From Echinometra lucunter (Eukaryota > Echinodermata > Echinoidea > Camarodonta > Echinometridae), in assembly GCA_029962745.1 (NCBI GenBank), contig CM057165.1:25341882-25405881 (forward strand): a stretch of DNA of 64,000 bases. The letters are read 5' to 3'. Position numbers and translations under genes: made by a program. Of this stretch, positions 1 to 42,819 are shown piece after piece. The first letter of the stretch is position 1, and every line of letters starts with the position of its first letter. The notes below the pieces were generated by a model. That model made no database searches. It was not told the origin of the DNA and saw only the letters and a program-made list of their open reading frames with translations.

Positions 1-78
1 CACTAGGGGCAGATGAGGGGCGGGGGGGGGGTGTAACATCTCTCCAAGAAGAACAAAATATTCAAAAATATTGCTAGT

Positions 79-334
79 AGGATGGGGGGGGGGGGGGGGG
101 GGTTGGGTGTCCGGACACGTAACAAAAATGAAGCCCTCCTTTTTTGTCTGTGGTTTAAACAAAAGCTATGCATTGATTTGTGCTTATCATCATCAATATT
201 TATTCTCTATAATATTGTCTAACATTTTGTGCTAAACCGTTTAAGAGATTTGCTTGTGAACCTTTTTTCAGTTGGCTGTATAAAATCGACTGTCCGGATA
301 CACAACCTGTCCGGACACCCAACAACTGGGTATA
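79..334 (+). mobile_element. Short TIR element with TGTCCGGACA ends, copy 1
   Basis: A 15-bp perfect terminal inverted repeat (ttgggtgtccggaca at 103-117; its complement at 308-322) brackets about 190 bp. An inverted copy of the whole unit, including the flanking GGATGGGGG and CAACTGGGTATA, is at 45209-45448. No coding capacity; a MITE-like non-autonomous element is the likeliest reading. Confidence 0.6.
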
Positions 335-336
335 GT

Positions 337-672
337 AGATGAGACATATTGGATTACACACACTGGAAAGTAGATTGTATATGAATAAAATGAATCTTAT
401 TTTGTGTGAAAAACTGTTGTCCAAGAAACGCTGCATTCTCTATAATGAACAAGGGGAAGGGGAAGGGGTCGGGGTGGGGGGAGGCTTGGAAGAGTCTCAT
501 TAAATGTTCAAGGGGCAGGTACCCATGCATCATGCCAATCTCAGGTACAGGCAGTTTTGTAGCTAAAAATACTCTGGACTATTCATTTTGAAATTTGAAT
601 GTACCCTTCATATCACCATGTATGGCGCGTATGGGCAAAAAACAACAACAAACAAGCCAATAGCAAGATTGT
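337..672. other. Non-coding flank
   Basis: No gene seen. Contains a G-rich purine stretch at 450-485 and otherwise unremarkable sequence between two mobile elements. Confidence 0.6.
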
Positions 673-1394
673 GTCTCGCCCACCCACACGAAAGTTTCCC
701 CAGGTATGGCACAATAGCATGATTGTACCCCTAGTGCATCTATCACCCAAATTTGGTTGCTATTGCAGCAACATGTGCCAAGTTATGTGTCATAAGAGAG
801 TCTTGCAGGTAAACTTTAACGTTTGAAATAAAATGACCTTTGACCTTACCATGTGACATCCGATGCCACTATAACATGAAGGTCCCCCAAGTGCATCTAT
901 GACCCAAGTTTAGTTGAAAAGAGAGCAACGGTTGCAAAGTTATTTGTCATAAGAGAGTCTTGCAGGTAAACTCTAACATTTGACCTCAAATGACCTTTGA
1001 CCTCACCATGTGACCTCCAACAGCACCACAACATGATGTTACCCCTAGTGCATCTATCACCCAAGTTTGGTTGCCATTGGACCAACAGTTGCCAAGTTAT
1101 GTGTCATAAGAGAGTCTTGCAGGTAAACTTTAATGTATGTAAAAAGAGTCTTGCAGGTACTCAATGTGACCTCAAATGACCTTTGACCTCACCATGTGAC
1201 CTCCAACAGCACCACAACATGATGGTACCCCGAGTGCATCTACCACCCAAGTTTGGTTGCCAATGGACCAGCAGTTGCCAAGTTATGCGTCATAAGAGAG
1301 TCTTGCAGGTAAACTTTAACATTTGTGACGGATGGACGACGGACGGACGCCATTTGGATCCCTTAGTCTCGCCTTCACCTCCGGTGGGCGAGAC
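673..1394 (+). mobile_element. Pearl/Helentron-like element with internal tandem array, copy 1
   Basis: Bounded by a perfect 12-bp inverted repeat (gtctcgcccacc at 673-684, complement at 1383-1394). Inside are at least three units of about 150-190 bp, each carrying cctagtgcatctatcaccca, gccaagttatgtgtcataag, agagtcttgcaggtaaactt and tgacctttgacct. One end has a (GGAC/ACGG)-type tract at 1326-1347. The architecture (short inverted ends, ACGG microsatellite, central ~150-bp repeats) is that described for pearl and related Helitron-derived elements. A reverse-oriented copy ends the window (62987-63996). Confidence 0.7.
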
Positions 1395-1453
1395 AAAAAT
1401 GGCATAGCTCTCATTTGCTTTACACTTGTAACACTGGCAGTCTTCTTGCATGG

Positions 1454-1872
1454 TTTAACCCATAGAAGTACAGAGCTTTTTAGAGGTCTAAATTAATCAT
1501 CTTCAATCCTCAAATTGGCAACAAATATTTTTTTTCCACTCTTACATAATTTGAAAAAAATAAATATAGATATAACATGAACCAAAATGAATTATGACTG
1601 CAAAATTTAAAGCTGAAACTGCCAATTTGAACAGGGAAATAGTGATTACCGGTATATAATATTCTCTGCGTTGCCAATTTAAAGAGTTTAATGATTAGTA
1701 ATATTTAAACTGCTGTAGCTCGAAAACGGACAACATACTGCACTGGGAATGGACTCAAAACTTTCAGTGAATTTTTCTCTTCCTGCGCATTAATATTGTG
1801 TAATGCCCAGCATTCTGGATCAGCAGATACTGCCAAAGTCTCCTAAAGGAGACACTGTACCTCTACGGGTTA
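1454..1872. mobile_element. TTAACCC-ended TIR element, ~419 bp
   Basis: Left end ttaacccatagaagtacag (1454-) pairs with right end ctgtacctctacgggttaa (to 1872). The interior is AT-rich and non-coding and includes aactgccaatttgaacag, similar to a motif inside the element at 29465-29876. Non-autonomous MITE-like. Confidence 0.6.
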
Positions 1873-3585
1873 ATTGAAAATTTGTCAACAGCTTCTATAT
1901 AATGGAACTTGAATCCAAAAGGGACACAAATTACACAAAACGATGAGATGTTTGCTTAATCATAATATTTTTTAATCAACGAACAGAATATATTTCACTC
2001 TTTGATTTTGTACAGTTTAAACAACAATAATCACAGTATCTTTGTATACAACAAACATTGCAGCCTCAGACATAGTTAGGAAACTTTGTGAATGCCATTT
2101 CAACACATAATGAGGCAGTAAGTAAGCTACTAAGCATAGGCAGCTTTTGATACATGCAATTGCATCAAACATTTTACCATGATAAGCAGTACAAATCTGA
2201 AATATCAGAACATCCTTACAAGTTTAAAACGTAAGAAGTATATGCTTTCTGCGACATCGACATCGCCATTAAGTATACAGTGCACCTCTGACAATGCTGT
2301 AAAGGAGGGCTTGAAAATGAATTTGTCAGTAATTTGGCAAAGCATGTCCAGGGCAACTTACATGGGAAGGACATTGTAAGGATGTTGGCACTGGATGGTG
2401 AGGTATAGATTTCATAAATCCTGTCTATCACATGGCTTTCAGGTGATTAGAATGAAATGATGTCATATACTTTATTGAGAGAAGAAAAAAGCATAAAGTT
2501 TTGAATGAATAAACACACAAGTGTATAATGATTTAAATTTCTAAGGATAGATAAGGTTATGCTTTAGTTATTATGGATAATTAAAAATGATCCATATAAT
2601 TACATGTATCTTCTCTTCAGTTCTTTTTTTTTTTTACTGGTACTTGTTGAACACATTCCCCTTCTTCAAAAATAAAAAAAAATTATATACAAAACCATCT
2701 TTTGTGAGGGAGTAACTTGTATAAAATTATGAAAAAATTAAATCTTAAGAATTCATGCTTTGCTGTTAAAAAGATAAGATGAAATGCTGAAGTGTTGTAA
2801 GTGAAATAATAGAATTTAAAGAGATACTGTCAATTTTTGATGAAATAAATATGTATTTAATGACATGACTATACTTAATATAAAATATATAAAATGTTAG
2901 ATAATGTCATCATGGACTAAATATCGTATCAAACAAATTGTGTAAAAATCTACATATAATCAGAAAATACAGAATACAAAGGAAAAGGCCTGTAATGAAA
3001 AGAAAGAAAAAGTAATAAATTCTGTCTTTTGAAAGCTTGAATATGATTCATACTGACAACACCAACACCATAGGTTTGTATGAAATGAATGAATTAACAT
3101 ATCTTATTTTCATAAACGTTACAATTTATTAATCACCAAAAGACAATTTGCTCCATTATGAGAATAGGGATTCACTGTCACTATACTATATTCAAAATAT
3201 GAGTTTTAAATATTACTTCTGTTACAAATTCACATAAACTCTAAATCAACACAAAAGTGACTAGTAAGGTAGACTAGTCGACCTACGTGCATGTGCAGGC
3301 ATGAATTAGGGGTTTTTCGGAATCAACCAGCCATGCGATTCTGAAAATGCTTCAATTGTTTGGTCTCATGTTATCCTTTATTTTCTTCAAACTCTTCAAC
3401 CATTAACCCTGAGAATGCAGGGTAATGATTCTTGAGGTGTTATTTCACACATCTTAGCTGGACACAATTTTTTTTTTTTTCAGGTCCCTTGTACCCTGTA
3501 ACATTAGACAACAGGATAAAGTACAATAATTGCAGCAAGCTGTGGTCTTGACAAATTAAGTTAAGGATTTGACAACCATAAACAT

Positions 3586-3618
<33 letters not shown>

Positions 3619-4278
3619 GGGGGGGGGGGGGGGGTCTTTTTCATTTAAAAAAAATTTGTTCACTATTTCCATGGTCTCTGATCTTAATGAGTTTTCTCAC
3701 CTAACGAGTTGGGGAACACGACACTAAGCTAACTGTAGGAAGAGCCGCCACATGCGGCCCCCTGAACAATGAAGATGTGTGGGCATATTTAGAAATGAGA
3801 AGAGTTCCTACTTCGGTGATAATAAGCACATCAGGTATTCAGGTATACATATATGAGCCAAGTCTTACATAATTACATACAAAGGGCTAAGCATTCTATA
3901 AGGGCTTGTTCACATATGGTGCGGCAAACCTCCAGGTTTTCATTTTGTTTGTTTGTAAATGAATGAGGAGGAAAAACACAAATAAACAAACAAACAAATG
4001 CCCAGGCAGAGAGATGTTGACCAATCAAACTCTTATAAAGTTACTTATTTTTGGAAAACCTCTCTTTTATATGAGCATGAACTACAGTTAACCCTGCATA
4101 ACTCCAAGTCGTGTAAGTAGAACTTTCCCCAAGTCGAATCATTTTTTTGACCAAAACTATACAAAACAAGTGTTATTCTCATTTCCTAAATGGAATTTTT
4201 GCAAAGTCAAACCATTTTTTTGTGATCCCAACAGATTCAACTTATGCAAAGTTAACTGTATGGGGTGTTAATCTCATT
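1873..4278. other. AT-rich non-coding stretch, 3' flank of GAPVD1
   Basis: No gene or conserved reading frame seen on either strand. Contains homopolymer runs, including a T-run joined to a G-run at 3591-3634. Part may belong to the GAPVD1 3' UTR if a distal poly(A) site is used. Confidence 0.5.
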
Positions 4279-4766
4279 ATATTAACTCTTACAGTGCCGA
4301 TGGCACGTATATGTGCCCAAGAGACTGCATTTTTAATCGACCATTACTCCACTTAAAAAGAGGTATATGGTGATGAAAATGTCAAAGTTTAGAGAATGAA
4401 TATAGTATTTCAAATATCTATCAGCCACTATATACTACAATAGGAATTTTTAAAAGAAAACAGCAGATTTTTAGAAAGGATCCATTATCACTTTAGCATA
4501 AAACAATAGCAAACAAATGAGAAACAAAAACATAAAGGCCAAGAAGGAAGCTCAGCACTGTTTTGCAATAATTTTCATGCATGACACTAATTTAATACCA
4601 TTACTTGATTTCATTTGAAAGGGCAATAAATTTTCTACAACTTTTGTGTACAACATATTTGTATAGGAGTTACTGTTGAAGATTTGCAGGTGTTTGAAAA
4701 GTAAGCATTGTTCAGGATTTGGTAGAATCTTGGAACAAGCAAAACTCCTTGGCACCGTAAGAGTTA
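4279..4766. mobile_element. TTAACTC-ended TIR element, ~488 bp
   Basis: Left end ttaactcttacagtgcc (about 4284) and right end ggcaccgtaagagttaa (to about 4766) are inverted repeats. AT-rich interior without coding potential. It shares the TTAA-type terminus with the elements at 1454, 7128, 10655 and 29465. Confidence 0.55.
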
Positions 4767-4816
4767 AGAGGCATGGTAAAAAGAAAAAGCGGGAGTTGGT
4801 CGTTGAATATCTGAAG

Positions 4817-5188
4817 GAGTCTTTATAGTAAAGAATTGGCAGATCAAGCTAAAAAGAGATCATATAGAATGGTAAAAATAGAAACTTTCAATAAATCAAC
4901 CTGCAGGGAGTAACCTTCATGTCACATTTTGCATGCCACATTCTGAAATGTGCGAACTTAACCATGATATAATTCACACATGATTTCAAGAGACGATAGA
5001 GTCTTTATAGTAAAGAATTGGCAGATCAAGCTAAAAAGAGATCATATAGAATGGTAAACATAGAAACTTTCAAGAAATCAACCTGCAGGGAGGAGCCTTC
5101 ATGTCACATTTTGCATGCCACATTCTGAAATGTGCGAACATAACCATGACATGTTATATAAATTCACACATGATTTCAAGAAACGATA
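4817..5188. repeat. Tandem duplication, 182-bp unit, two copies
   Basis: The segment starting gagtctttatagtaaagaat occurs at 4817 and again at 4999, with only scattered substitutions and a small insertion (atgttat near 5150). Non-coding. Nothing between the copies suggests a mobile element. Confidence 0.9.
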
Positions 5189-5935
5189 CACCAAGAGCAT
5201 TTCTTGAAAGTCAATGCAACAGTGTTAGTCGGTAGTTTACAGATATAAATGATTACAATTTGTCCAATACTGGCTACAGGAATTAAGTTCTCATTTGAAA
5301 ATTTACAGCAATATCACAAATAAATTACACCACAAACGGGAACAACATGAAGCATGATAACATTGGTATGATTTAATACTGATCACCATGTGATTGTCCT
5401 GATGAGAAGGGCTGTTGGGGTTGAAAGAAGAATAGGTGAGTGAGGAGAGATATAGAAAGATTATATATATATCTCTACATGGAATATTTTCTATATATCT
5501 CCCTTCCTCTGCTAACTCTTCTATCCTTCTTTCAACTTCAACAGTCCTTTCCCAGGACTATCACATGGTGATCAATAAATCATACCAATATTATTTCTAC
5601 CACAATACAAACTCCAAACTTCAAAAGCATATCAATCATTATGCTGGTTCACACAAGAATAATGCTGTATAAAGTGGAACACACTCATATAGATTCTCAT
5701 TTACAATTTGTACATTTTTCCCACCATACACATCTTCGAACTACAACTCTAGATCTATTGATAACTTACTATGTTGCACAGGAATTTTCGTGCTATGGTC
5801 AAAATGAAAATGCAAATAAGACTCAGAACACACTTACTGATTGGGTTTCATTTACCCAGGGTAGCCACATAAGAATTACTTCTGCTCTTCCTGCGAGCCT
5901 GACAAACAATATTACCCAAGAAATGCTAGGTATCC
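5189..5935. other. Non-coding stretch
   Basis: Contains an AT-rich segment and a 104-codon open frame (5641-5955) with no recognisable homology and poor coding character. No gene called. Confidence 0.5.
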
Positions 5936-6071
5936 ACTTCATACACCTGGGTTGAGGGTGTCACATGTGGGCAAAATGCCTTGTACAAGGATGTATGCTC
6001 TGAGCAAGGATTGAACCCAGGACCTCTCGTATGAGAGGCAAGAGCCTTCACCAATATACCACAGAGCTCCC
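5936..6071 (-). mobile_element. tRNA-derived SINE
   Basis: On the minus strand it begins gggagctctgtggtatattg, with an A box (tggtatattgg, 6061-6051) and a B box (gggttcaatcc, 6018-6008) at tRNA spacing. It then runs into a non-tRNA tail ending cctcaacccaggtgta. The anticodon position reads CTC, but acceptor and T stems do not pair, so it is a SINE and not a working tRNA gene. The tail resembles the acacctgggt segment of the AAT-linked repeat at 41365-42819. Confidence 0.75.
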
Positions 6072-7127
6072 ACAAAAAAAAACTACACAAGCAATATCAC
6101 TACCTCACTGTGCATAAGGAAATGATAATCATATTGGGTAAGCAGTAGGCGTAGTGTTAGCATATCTCACTTGCCTACTTCATTCTATGTGAGCAGAAGC
6201 AATTCTTCATATATTGCATTTTTTTTCCTTATAAGCAAATCAAACCTATGAGAATATTCCTTAATTTTTCATATTTCAAAACAATGCACAAGTACAAAAA
6301 TATGTCTCTTTCACCTTGATCACTTATGAATATGCCTAAACATTCAAAAGTCAACTATACATGATGGGGGAAAAAAAGGAAGCAAACTCAGAAATGATAT
6401 ATTTTACTATACACTAGTACTAGCATTTGAATGTTCCAGCGTTGCCCTCATCCATTCAACTTATTCCGCTCTCCCGCATAGAGACAATGATGCTACAAAA
6501 CTTTCAAAAAAATATAACAAATCATAACTTTATATAACTTTATAATGTCCTGCCTGAAATTCTAATACTGTGAAATCTGTGTATTCAAGCAAAGACAGTG
6601 CTTTGTCTTTTATACAATAAGTCTGTAAAAATCACTGGCTAAGGTACATATATATGCTGTGCAGCATAACCACAGAAATATACACATCTGTATAGAGCCC
6701 TTAAAACACTATGTGCTGTTTACTAGTAACACTTGTCGGTGCAAAAAAAAAGCCAAAGCAACCAATGTCCCATGCACTTTGGAAAAGCATTTTAGAGATA
6801 TGAGTGATGGATGTGTATTAAAAAAAACCCTAAAATGTTGTAAACGGAATATCATAAGATATTTTGATTATTATGATCTCTGTTATATCTCTGTTATGAT
6901 GTATTTATCATGACAGAGATGAGTAAATTAGCAAAGTAATGTTGCAATTTTTACCTTCAATGTGAATTCTATACATCCATCACTATAACTGAACATGCAT
7001 GATGTAAAACACAACATTTTCAGTGATGTTAAGAAGAAAACACTATATGGCATGGTGAAGTTTAGGATATGTATGCAAGAATTTCTGAAAGTAAAAGAAA
7101 ATGTCTTGAAGGAAAGAGGTACATTTT
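6072..7127. other. Non-coding stretch
   Basis: AT-rich, no gene seen. A short hairpin-like repeat (ctctgttatgat / atcatgacagag) lies at 6889-6920. Confidence 0.5.
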
Positions 7128-7206
7128 AACCCAATGACTCCTGGAAGCATATGACCCCTGTATAAAGTCCTCTGCAGGAATATAAGAATTCAGTAGTCAA
7201 TGGGTT
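7128..7206. mobile_element. Small TTAACCC TIR element, ~79 bp
   Basis: Ends ttaacccaatgact and agtcaatgggttaa are inverted repeats around about 50 bp. Similar in size and ends to 10655-10747. Confidence 0.5.
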
Positions 7207-7659
7207 AAGGTTTGGATACCAGCACATTCATTATCGAATGTTATTCCCACATCACAATTAGACACCTGGAATTATTTCCTACCATGCATAATCCACTAAG
7301 AACTAGAAAAGATGTTTCAGGACTACAAGGTAAATATAGCAACAACTCTTGAGAATCTGAGAAAGAGCAAGAAGTGTTGATAGCAAGTTCAGTTTCATTC
7401 TAAGAAGTGTACAACCACATTTCTCATGCCGCCAACAGACATATTTTGAGCGCCCCTGATGCAGTCAATATATAATTTCAATTTCTGATCTAGGGAAACT
7501 AGCAGGTTATTAATGTTTAGATCACAGACTATCATTACTCATAAATGGCCTAAAGTTTAAAAAAATTATTTCAGGTAATTATCAGATTTCAGTACCATAG
7601 AAATCAGTCAGTTTAAGTCTATATTACTTCAAACTGCTTTCAGAAATCAACATTTTCAA

Positions 7660-7945
7660 GCAATATTAATTAATGGTTTCAAGATACTTAACAGCTACAT
7701 GAAACTGTATACACGAGTAGATCTTCCCCACTGCCCAAAGACACACTGCCATTGCTGTAAGCATCATTCTCTAGGTACATACATGTAGAAGCACTGTTCA
7801 GGGATATTTTTCTGGCTAGCTCTGTTTCTTATCATCAAAGGTTCTGAGATACTGCACTGAACTGCAACTACCAGTAGCATTATTTTCCACTACTTGAGGA
7901 TGGATCTCTATTACTTACTGGTATGCTTCTCTAGGTAGGAGCATT
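7660..7945 (-). pseudogene. Two decayed tandem copies of the GAPVD1 last-exon segment
   Basis: On the minus strand, 7942-7815 and 7790-7660 each resemble the final ~125 nt of GAPVD1 exon 18 (8130-8004). The second copy still reads YLENDAYSNGSVSLGSGED in frame, against YLENDPYSDGDGSSGSGEE in the gene. The nearer copy matches tgctactgg, cagttcagtgcag and gatgataag. Both contain stops and frameshifts and lack an acceptor. The copies keep the lineage-specific acidic insert, so the duplication came after that insert arose. Confidence 0.8.
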
Positions 7946-8003
7946 ACTGACAGGTCACTTTCTGAGCAAACACAGAAGAATTCCCCCCATTTTATTGATA
8001 GAA

Positions 8004-38364
<30,361 letters not shown>

Positions 38365-41100
38365 CTTACCAAATCATGAGGTACATGCACTGCTCTTAAC
38401 TGAGTCGCAAGTATTCATGCTATAAGAAAGCTTTCAACTTGTTGCCATATGTTAATATTGTACACCCAATTCTAACTTGATACAAAGATAAATACTATCT
38501 TGAGCTGTTCATATGAGGAATCTTTGTACCTGACTGCCTTTCCAAATATAAATGTACACTTGCAATGTATCACCATGTTCCATATGTTTGACCACTAACT
38601 GGTAGTCATGTGACTAGTTCGAGTCATGTGATCAGTTTGTGTCAGGTGGTAGCATCTTGTAGTTATCCACAGCAGCAGACCCGCTTCCCGAAAAATCAGA
38701 CAGCAGATGCAGTAGAATATTCTGTCAAATGTAGGAGAGAGAGAACAAAAAAGGAAAATGAATAAAGGTCTGTAATATCTTGTCCAAGTGTATTTCAGAG
38801 TAAAAAATAAAGTAATAAGAAATATTAGATTTGGGTAGGGGTAGGGGGTAAGGCTTTATCAGAATGGACCACTTGCTACTGACATGTATACACTATACAT
38901 GCAGGCAATGCAGCATAAAAATCATTTTGCATTGCACAATTACAAAGAGGAATTACATGTATACTCCAATTGTTCTGAAACTATCATTTCATGATTGTTC
39001 TTTTATGTTTTATACATCTTTAACTTAGTATTTTGAAATTCATTTTGCATTACAGAGCTGAACAAGGTTCAAATGCAGGTAATTCAAATGTGAAAAAAGT
39101 CACACTTTTGCAATGTCCAGAGATGGAAAAAAAAAAACACCACAAATTTTCGCAAGCTTTATACAAAAGCAATTCAAGGTCTACCAGATCAATAATTACA
39201 ATGTATGTGGTGTCACACAGATATACTTAAAGGCTTCCACTAGCTTTGCATACAAAACAATCATGGTTTTATTTGTATCAACACTGGTATGAACAAATAT
39301 TGTATAATCATGGCCCTCCAAAGTAACAAAACAAAAGGATGTGGTTATTGCATCTTACATATTTAATAACCCATTGCTTACAGGAATCTGGGTTTTATTT
39401 TTATATACATCTAAGTCTGACTCTGGTCTTGAGTCAGTTAATGTACATGTTTTCTATTGAAATTTGTACAGATCTATTGGGCTCTGTACACATTTCAATA
39501 AGTCACTACATTTACTTTCTAATTCAAAGGTAAAATGAAAATACTGGAGGCATCAAGGAAAAATCTCACATGACATCACAAGAGGAAGTTTTATATGCTA
39601 AGCCAATGATTACCTGGGATTAAACCCATAGGAAATACTTATCAAAGGAAAGGTAATTGTCTCAATCCAACTGTTAATCACTACCAAGGATGTGTTTTAA
39701 AACCCTAAGTGACATTAACCATCAATTGTCTCATTACCGGCAGGTATTTCAAAATAATTGTCAAACAATGCAAAGTGCTATTTGGATATAGCCTGATTGC
39801 CATGTAGTCCAGGATTTTGGGAAAACATTCAGAGAATAAAGGAAAAGAAAAAACAAAACAAAGTCCTCTACAATGAACTGGGAAGTAGCGGTAAACAAAC
39901 TGTAGCTAGGTTTGACAAATTGCTGTTAATTCTGGCGCACCTCTCAGGCTCTCACACATTAAAACTAATCAATGTTTTTATTTAGACATAATTAATTTTG
40001 CTACAGAATATCTGAACATCATACTTGTCTTCAGGAGTGTAACACACTGCAAGACATGTATGTCTAATTTTCTACAAGCTACTGTACTACAAATGTATGC
40101 ACTTCCCATAAAAGTAAGAAATGAAAGCAGGAAAAGAATTGATGTACATATACACGAATCTCTTCAACCCACCAAATACCATGCATGTTGAAATATCAAG
40201 AGAAAAAATTAATTTCAAGCTAAAATCATTCTAAAATAGAGTGTACAAAAATATGCATGCGCCGGATTCTCAGTGGGTTGCTAACTTAGATCCTTAAGTT
40301 TCCTGAGAGAGATCTTAAATATCTCAATTACCTTTGCATGCAATCTCACATCCTGTAAAAATGGAAATTTTCATGAGATTAATTTTTAGCACTCTGCCAA
40401 GTTGAATACAATAGCACATTTTTAATTTTTGTAAACAGTTAGGATAACTGTATTCATGTGCAAATTAAACAAAATAAGTGTCGTGCTGCGTGAAATGCAT
40501 GAAAATTTCAACACCGTGAAATATTCCATGTATTGTCTTGTTTCTTTCTTTGTTTTCTTTTCTGTTTGTTCAATTGTTATGCTCTTAATATCATTTGTAC
40601 TAATGTTTGTGGAACCCTTTGAAAATCAACTGTTGAACACACAATCTATCCCATTTGAGGAAATAAATGATTAAATAAACATATTTTTAGCTTCCAAAAT
40701 ACGGAAGAACAGCCCTTTCAAAATTGTATTTTTGGAAGTTACTCCCCCCCCCCCTCCCCCAACACACTTTTAACTACTAGTTTAGTTCAGAAATGTAGGA
40801 AAAATGCAAATTACAAGGGCACTGTTGGCTTAGGTGTGTATTAGTTGCACTTCCCATCCCTTCAGAGGTTGTTCCATGCTTTCATTTCATTGTGTACACT
40901 TTATTCAAGTTTGTCAAAGTGAAACCACTGTACATGGAAGGCATTTCATCATATTCCACACACTTATGTAGAGTGAATCAGCCAAACATTTAAGATTATC
41001 AGAGTATAGATCTCCAGTATAATGTACAAACTGGTTCCTGCATGACTTCCCTTTGATTGAGTCAACATTTCCACCTCAACTCACCCTCCCTCTCTTCCTC

Positions 41101-41146
<46 letters not shown>

Positions 41147-41364
41147 CCTCTCCTCCCCCTCTCTCTCCTTCTCCCTTTTTTCTCTGGGCCAAAATCCCAT
41201 AACTATGCTAATGCTATCCTACTACACATATCTCAACATCTGCAAAAGAAACATTTAAAATAACTCAATGCAAATTTTATAATTCAAGCCCCATGCATCA
41301 GATGGACTATCCACATTTCCTAACTGCCCCTGCCTAAACAACTAATGAATGATTAAAGGCATTG
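38365..41364. other. Upstream of GAPVD1: leader and intergenic sequence
   Basis: 38365-38720 is probably the 5' UTR on the minus strand; a possible UTR acceptor (tttgacag on minus) lies near 38719. No promoter motif is convincing. A (CT)n run is at 41105-41145; otherwise AT-rich. Confidence 0.4.
41105..41170 (+). repeat. (CT)n microsatellite
   Basis: Tandem CT over about 40 bp, continuing into a CCCT/CTCC-rich tract. Confidence 0.95.
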
Positions 41365-42819
41365 GCTAACTTTGTGAGCAGCTGATTTGAAAAATTCTCA
41401 AACTAAGATGAAACATGTGTATGAGTACTTGTATTTGTACTCAAAAACCCTGAAACCAACCATGATTTGGAATGAAAATCTGTAAATTAGACGCAAACCG
41501 CGATTTTATTTTTCATCTTGAGAGACAATAAATAAGAGGACCATTTTGCTCAAAATAAAAAATACCGTTATTTGCCTTCCGCCGCGTGATACGCCAATAC
41601 ACACAGTGCGGTCTGTTAAGTCATGCGCACATGTGCACTCCTTACGTCTGGTCTGTGCAACTGACCCTCGTATATTTTCAAACATTAGTTCATATTTCTA
41701 ATATTTAAAAATACTTCCCATGGATATTATACTCTGAAACTTCCAGACAGGTATTTTTACACTATAACCTAAATGTTTATAAATGAGATTTTTAAAAATC
41801 ATAACAATGTTAACCAATGTCTTTAATTTTCTCCTTTTATTCAAAATGATATTAAATTTTCATTCTTAAAATGAAACTACAAATAATAACAATAATAATA
41901 ATAACAATAATATTAATAATATTGGATATTTATAAAGTAGATTCATGTATCCACCAAAACCTAAAGGCGCTCCAATATTACCCGGCTCAGCTAGGCTACC
42001 AATTTCAGTGCTCACAGCATTCAAGGAATTCCTTCCTGCCGGTACCCATTTACACCTGGGTGGAGAGTGGCAAATGTAGATTAATGTCTTGCTAACTTTG
42101 TGAGCAGCTGATTTGAAAAATTCTCAAACTAAGATGAAACATGTGTATGAGTACTTGTATTTGTACTCAAAAACCCTGAAACCAACCATGATTTGGAATG
42201 AAAATCTGTAAATTAGACGCAAACCGCGATTTTATTTTTCATCTTGAGAGACAATAAATAAGAGGACCATTTTGCTCAAAATAAAAAATACCGTTATTTG
42301 CCTTCCGCCGCGTGATACGCCAATACACACAGTGCGGTCTGTTAAGTCATGCGCACATGTGCACTCCTTACGTCTGGTCTGTGCAACTGACCCTCGTATA
42401 TTTTCAAACATTAGTTCATATTTCTAATATTTAAAAATACTTCCCATGGATATTATACTCTGAAACTTCCAGACAGGTATTTTTACACTATAACCTAAAT
42501 GTTTATAAATGAGATTTTTGAAAATCATAACAATGTTAACCAATGTCTTTAATTTTCTCCTTTTATTCAAAATGATATTAAATTTTCATTCTTAAAATGA
42601 AACTACAAATAATAACAATAATAATAATAACAATAATATTAATAATAATATTGGATATTTATAAAGTAGATTCATGTATCCACCAAAACCTAAAGGCGCT
42701 CCAATATTACCCGGCTCAGCTAGGCTACCAATTTCAGTGCTCACAGCATTCAAGGAATTCCTTCCTGCCGGTACCCATTTACACCTGGGTGGAGAGTGGC
42801 AAATGTAGATTAATGTCTT
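41365..42819. repeat. Near-identical tandem duplication, 726/729-bp units
   Basis: Unit 1 is 41365-42090 and unit 2 is 42091-42819, both starting gctaactttgtgagcagctg. I saw only a 3-bp AAT-run difference and one A/G change (ttttaaaaatc versus ttttgaaaatc). Each unit ends with the AAT-linked dispersed repeat. It is either a very recent duplication or an assembly or haplotype artefact. Confidence 0.95.

Noticed and set aside
897..1407. Short frames inside the tandem array (for example MTSPCDLQQHHN repeated)
   Set aside because: They recur because the DNA repeat recurs; the same words appear in frames on both strands in copy 2.
5641..5955. 104-aa plus-strand open frame
   Set aside because: No homology, AT-rich codon use, and its end overlaps the SINE tail.
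5998..6071. Possible tRNA gene on the minus strand (A and B boxes, CTC at the anticodon position)
   Set aside because: Acceptor and T stems do not pair and a SINE tail follows directly, so it is a retroposon head.
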